A stretch of DNA of 6,675 nucleotides, taken from assembly GCA_030634125.1 (NCBI GenBank), contig DAOWBJ010000098.1, positions 1-6,675 of the forward strand. Direction: 5' to 3'. The translations under genes and the position numbers were made by a program. This DNA is from Victivallales bacterium (GTDB lineage Bacteria > Verrucomicrobiota > Lentisphaeria > Victivallales > Victivallaceae). Shown one piece after another: positions 4,851 through 6,675 of this stretch; within the stretch, counting starts at the first letter, position 1, and every line of letters starts with the position of its first letter. The notes under the pieces are model-generated. The model ran no database searches and was not told the DNA's origin. It saw only the letters and a program-made list of their open reading frames with translations.

Positions 4851-6494
4851 TTAAAACTTCCGTTGAACAATAGTATTAACGCAATCAAGCTCCACATCGC
4901 GGTACGGATAATCCGCGTTGAAATTCAAGCCGCGGCTTTCCCTGCGGCTCAGAGCGGAATCAATAATTATTTCCGCGGTAGAAGCAATATTACGTAACTC
5001 AATTAAATCCGGAGTAACGAGAAAATCCCAATAATATTTTTCGATTTCTTTGCGTATGAGCTGTATTCTCGCTTTGGCACGCTGTAAACGCTTGTTAGTC
5101 CTGAAAATTCCGACGTAATCCCACATGAAATGACGAATTTCATCCCAGTTATGGGAAATTACAACCAGTTCATCGGAATCCGTCGCGTTACCGCAAGTCC
5201 AGCCCGAAATGCTTGTGTCGAGAGATAAAGTTTTCAGCATATCTATTTTTTTATAAATGTCTTGGGCAGATAATTTAGCAACGACCATTGCTTCGAGCAA
5301 ACTATTGCTGGCAAGCCGATTAGCTCCATGCAGCCCGGTGCAGGCAGCTTCTCCGACTGTGTACAATCCGGGCATTTCCGTAGCACCGTTGACATCGGTC
5401 AGAACTCCACCGCAGGAATAATGCGCCGCGGGAACCACAGGAATAGGGTCTTTTGCCATATTCACCCCGGCTTCGAGGCATTTTTTGAAAATATTCGGGA
5501 AGCGGCGGCGTAAAGTTTTTTCGTCATGATGCGTAATATCCAAATAGACACATTCCTGTCCGGAGCGTTTCATCTCACTGTCAATAGCCCTGGCGACCAC
5601 ATCACGCGGAGCGAGACTTTTCATCGGGTGATATTTTTTCATAAATGAGACAAGTTTACCCTTCTTGCTGCGGCATTTCAATACCGCGCCTTCCCCGCGA
5701 ACAGCTTCACTGATGAGGAATGAACGAATACTCGGGTCATAGAGAATAGTCGGATGAAATTGAATAAATTCCATATTCGCGATTTTAACTCCGGCACGAT
5801 AGCCCATCGCCACTCCGGCTCCGCAGGCAATATCAGGGTTGCTCGTATAAAGATAAACTTTACCGTTCCCTCCAGTCGCGATAGTGGTGGTCATGCCGCG
5901 AAAAGTCTTGACGACTTTGTTATCGCGGTCCAAAGCGTAAACACCGGCACAGTGTCTGATTTTCTTTTCATTCTGGCGTTTTATAATTAAATCAATAGAA
6001 ACATGATTTTTAAATACTTTAATTTTTTTATTGACGAGACATGATTTTATCAGGATGCGTTCTATTTCCTCGCCGGTTATGTCACCGGCGTGCAGAACCC
6101 GCCGCTGTGAATGTCCGCCTTCGCGCCCCAGGTCAAATTCGTCCTTCTGGGTTTTTTCGCCCAGCTCTCCGCGAGTAGTGAAATGAGCACCGCGGGAAAT
6201 GAATTCGTGAACAACTTCCGGTCCTGTTTCAATAATTTTTCTGACAACATCCTCTTTGCAGAGTCCGGCTCCGGCGTAAAGGGTATCCTGAACATGAGCA
6301 TCAAAAGTATCTTCTTTATCAAGCACGCAGGCAATACCGCCCTGGGCGAGTTTTGTATTGCACTCGTCGATGGCACTTTTAGTGATAACGGCAACGGTGC
6401 CTCCGGCTTCAGCCAAATGCAGAGCCGAAGATAATCCGGCAATTCCGCTACCTATAACGATATGGTCAAATTCAAGACAGTCACTGACTTTCAT
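4851..6494 (-). CDS. nadB: L-aspartate oxidase (NadB)
   Basis: This FAD enzyme oxidises L-aspartate to iminosuccinate, which quinolinate synthase NadA condenses with dihydroxyacetone phosphate in de novo NAD synthesis; nadA is not in the window. The FAD-binding motif GSGIAGLSSALHLAE is at 15-29. GREGGHSQRRVLHAGDITG (123-141) includes Glu125, matching the active-site Glu of the E. coli enzyme. QFHPT (245-249), the LAPRD arginine (Arg297) and VPAAHYSCGG (354-363, His358) supply the remaining active-site residues. TGLHGANRLASNSLLEA (386-402) closes the FAD site, and a helical C-terminal domain follows from about 450. The 547 residues fit the family. The motifs separate it from SdhA and FrdA. An in-frame TGA six bases upstream fixes the ATG as the first possible start. 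AAGGAAG (6507-6513) is its ribosome site, rather far away at 12 nt. It is followed by pcnB with a 2-nt gap. Confidence 0.96.
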   Translation of the reverse strand: MKVSDCLEFDHIVIGSGIAGLSSALHLAEAGGTVAVITKSAIDECNTKLAQGGIACVLDKEDTFDAHVQDTLYAGAGLCKEDVVRKIIETGPEVVHEFISRGAHFTTRGELGEKTQKDEFDLGREGGHSQRRVLHAGDITGEEIERILIKSCLVNKKIKVFKNHVSIDLIIKRQNEKKIRHCAGVYALDRDNKVVKTFRGMTTTIATGGNGKVYLYTSNPDIACGAGVAMGYRAGVKIANMEFIQFHPTILYDPSIRSFLISEAVRGEGAVLKCRSKKGKLVSFMKKYHPMKSLAPRDVVARAIDSEMKRSGQECVYLDITHHDEKTLRRRFPNIFKKCLEAGVNMAKDPIPVVPAAHYSCGGVLTDVNGATEMPGLYTVGEAACTGLHGANRLASNSLLEAMVVAKLSAQDIYKKIDMLKTLSLDTSISGWTCGNATDSDELVVISHNWDEIRHFMWDYVGIFRTNKRLQRAKARIQLIRKEIEKYYWDFLVTPDLIELRNIASTAEIIIDSALSRRESRGLNFNADYPYRDVELDCVNTIVQRKF

Positions 6495-6511
6495 GAGTCA
6501 ATTATACTTCC

Positions 6512-6610
6512 TTAGGAGTTTTGTTTGTTTTTAAGTAATAATTTAGTGTTAAAAAGTTGCTTTCCTTGAAAAAAATCTTTATTTTTTTCAAGCCGATCAT
6601 TTTGTTCCAT
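6512..6610 (-). CDS. Small ORF of unknown function upstream of nadB
   Basis: A 32-codon ORF starts at ATG 6610, 6 nt after an excellent GGAGGA ribosome site (6617-6622), and ends at TAA 6512, 17 nt before nadB. The product begins MEQNDRLEKNKDFFQGK and ends LLLKNKQNS. It is rich in Lys, Asn and Gln, with no membrane segment, cysteines or motif that I recognise. The stop overlaps nadB's AAGGAAG, so translation may be coupled. A weak promoter (TTGAAA 6662-6657, 17 nt, TAAGTT 6639-6634) lies upstream. The strong ribosome site is the main support; the DNA is AT-rich and the ORF could be chance. A control leader for nadB is possible, but there is no obvious run of one regulatory amino acid codon. 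Confidence 0.4.
   Translation of the reverse strand: MEQNDRLEKNKDFFQGKQLFNTKLLLKNKQNS
6565..6592. repeat. Perfect 11-bp inverted repeat inside the small ORF
   Basis: CTTGAAAAAAA (6565-6575) and TTTTTTTCAAG (6582-6592) are exact inverses separated by 6 nt (TCTTTA). The stem is mainly A-T and lies within the 32-codon ORF between the likely nadB promoter region and nadB. No U tract follows directly on the - strand; the next T run begins 9 nt beyond. It may be a hairpin, a regulator site, or a by-product of the Lys- and Phe-coding A and T runs. Confidence 0.6.
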
Positions 6611-6675
6611 GTTCTGTCCTCCGTTAATATTAAAACTTATCTCGTTAAAAAACTATTTTCAATTTTCAAAATCTT

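Noticed and set aside
6077..6442. ORFs in other frames over the start of nadB, on both strands
   Set aside because: They overlap the conserved FAD-binding region of nadB in the wrong frame or strand and show no motif of their own.

Overview
The window carries four complete protein genes in two convergent pairs. Two further very short candidate ORFs each lie directly upstream of a pair. Layout: an AT-rich region without an annotated-size gene (1-627); leuA and a D-alanyl-D-alanine carboxypeptidase on the + strand (628-3338); a 271-bp convergent intergenic region rich in inverted repeats (3339-3609); then, on the - strand, pcnB (3610-4848) preceded by nadB (4851-6494) and a 32-codon ORF (6512-6610).

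The gene content is chromosomal housekeeping: leucine biosynthesis, peptidoglycan trimming, RNA polyadenylation and NAD biosynthesis. An arginine-rich PcnB, an aspartate-oxidase route to NAD and a membrane-anchored S11 carboxypeptidase fit a bacterium of Gram-negative type. The long LeuA form is found in several phyla. I could not fix the phylum. A PVC-type lineage such as Lentisphaerota or Verrucomicrobiota is only a guess. No phage, transposon, CRISPR or defence genes are visible.

The most interesting part is the leuA leader. A strong sigma70-type promoter (TTGAAA, 16 nt, TATAAT at 418-445) is followed by a 27-codon ORF (479-562) ending Ala-Leu-Val-Leu-Phe-Leu-stop. Its 3' half overlaps two mutually exclusive stem-loops, and the second runs into a U/C-rich tract before leuA. 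This is the layout of a ribosome-mediated leucine attenuator. It would control leuA, and probably also the carboxypeptidase that starts a few bases after leuA.

Upstream, at about 236-365, lies a compact GC-rich foldable element in AT-rich surroundings. One flank carries a hairpin followed by eight U residues on the - strand, so a small RNA is possible. On the other side, nadB and pcnB are 2 bp apart and almost certainly cotranscribed. The small ORF upstream of nadB has a near-ideal GGAGGA ribosome site and contains a perfect 11-bp inverted repeat.
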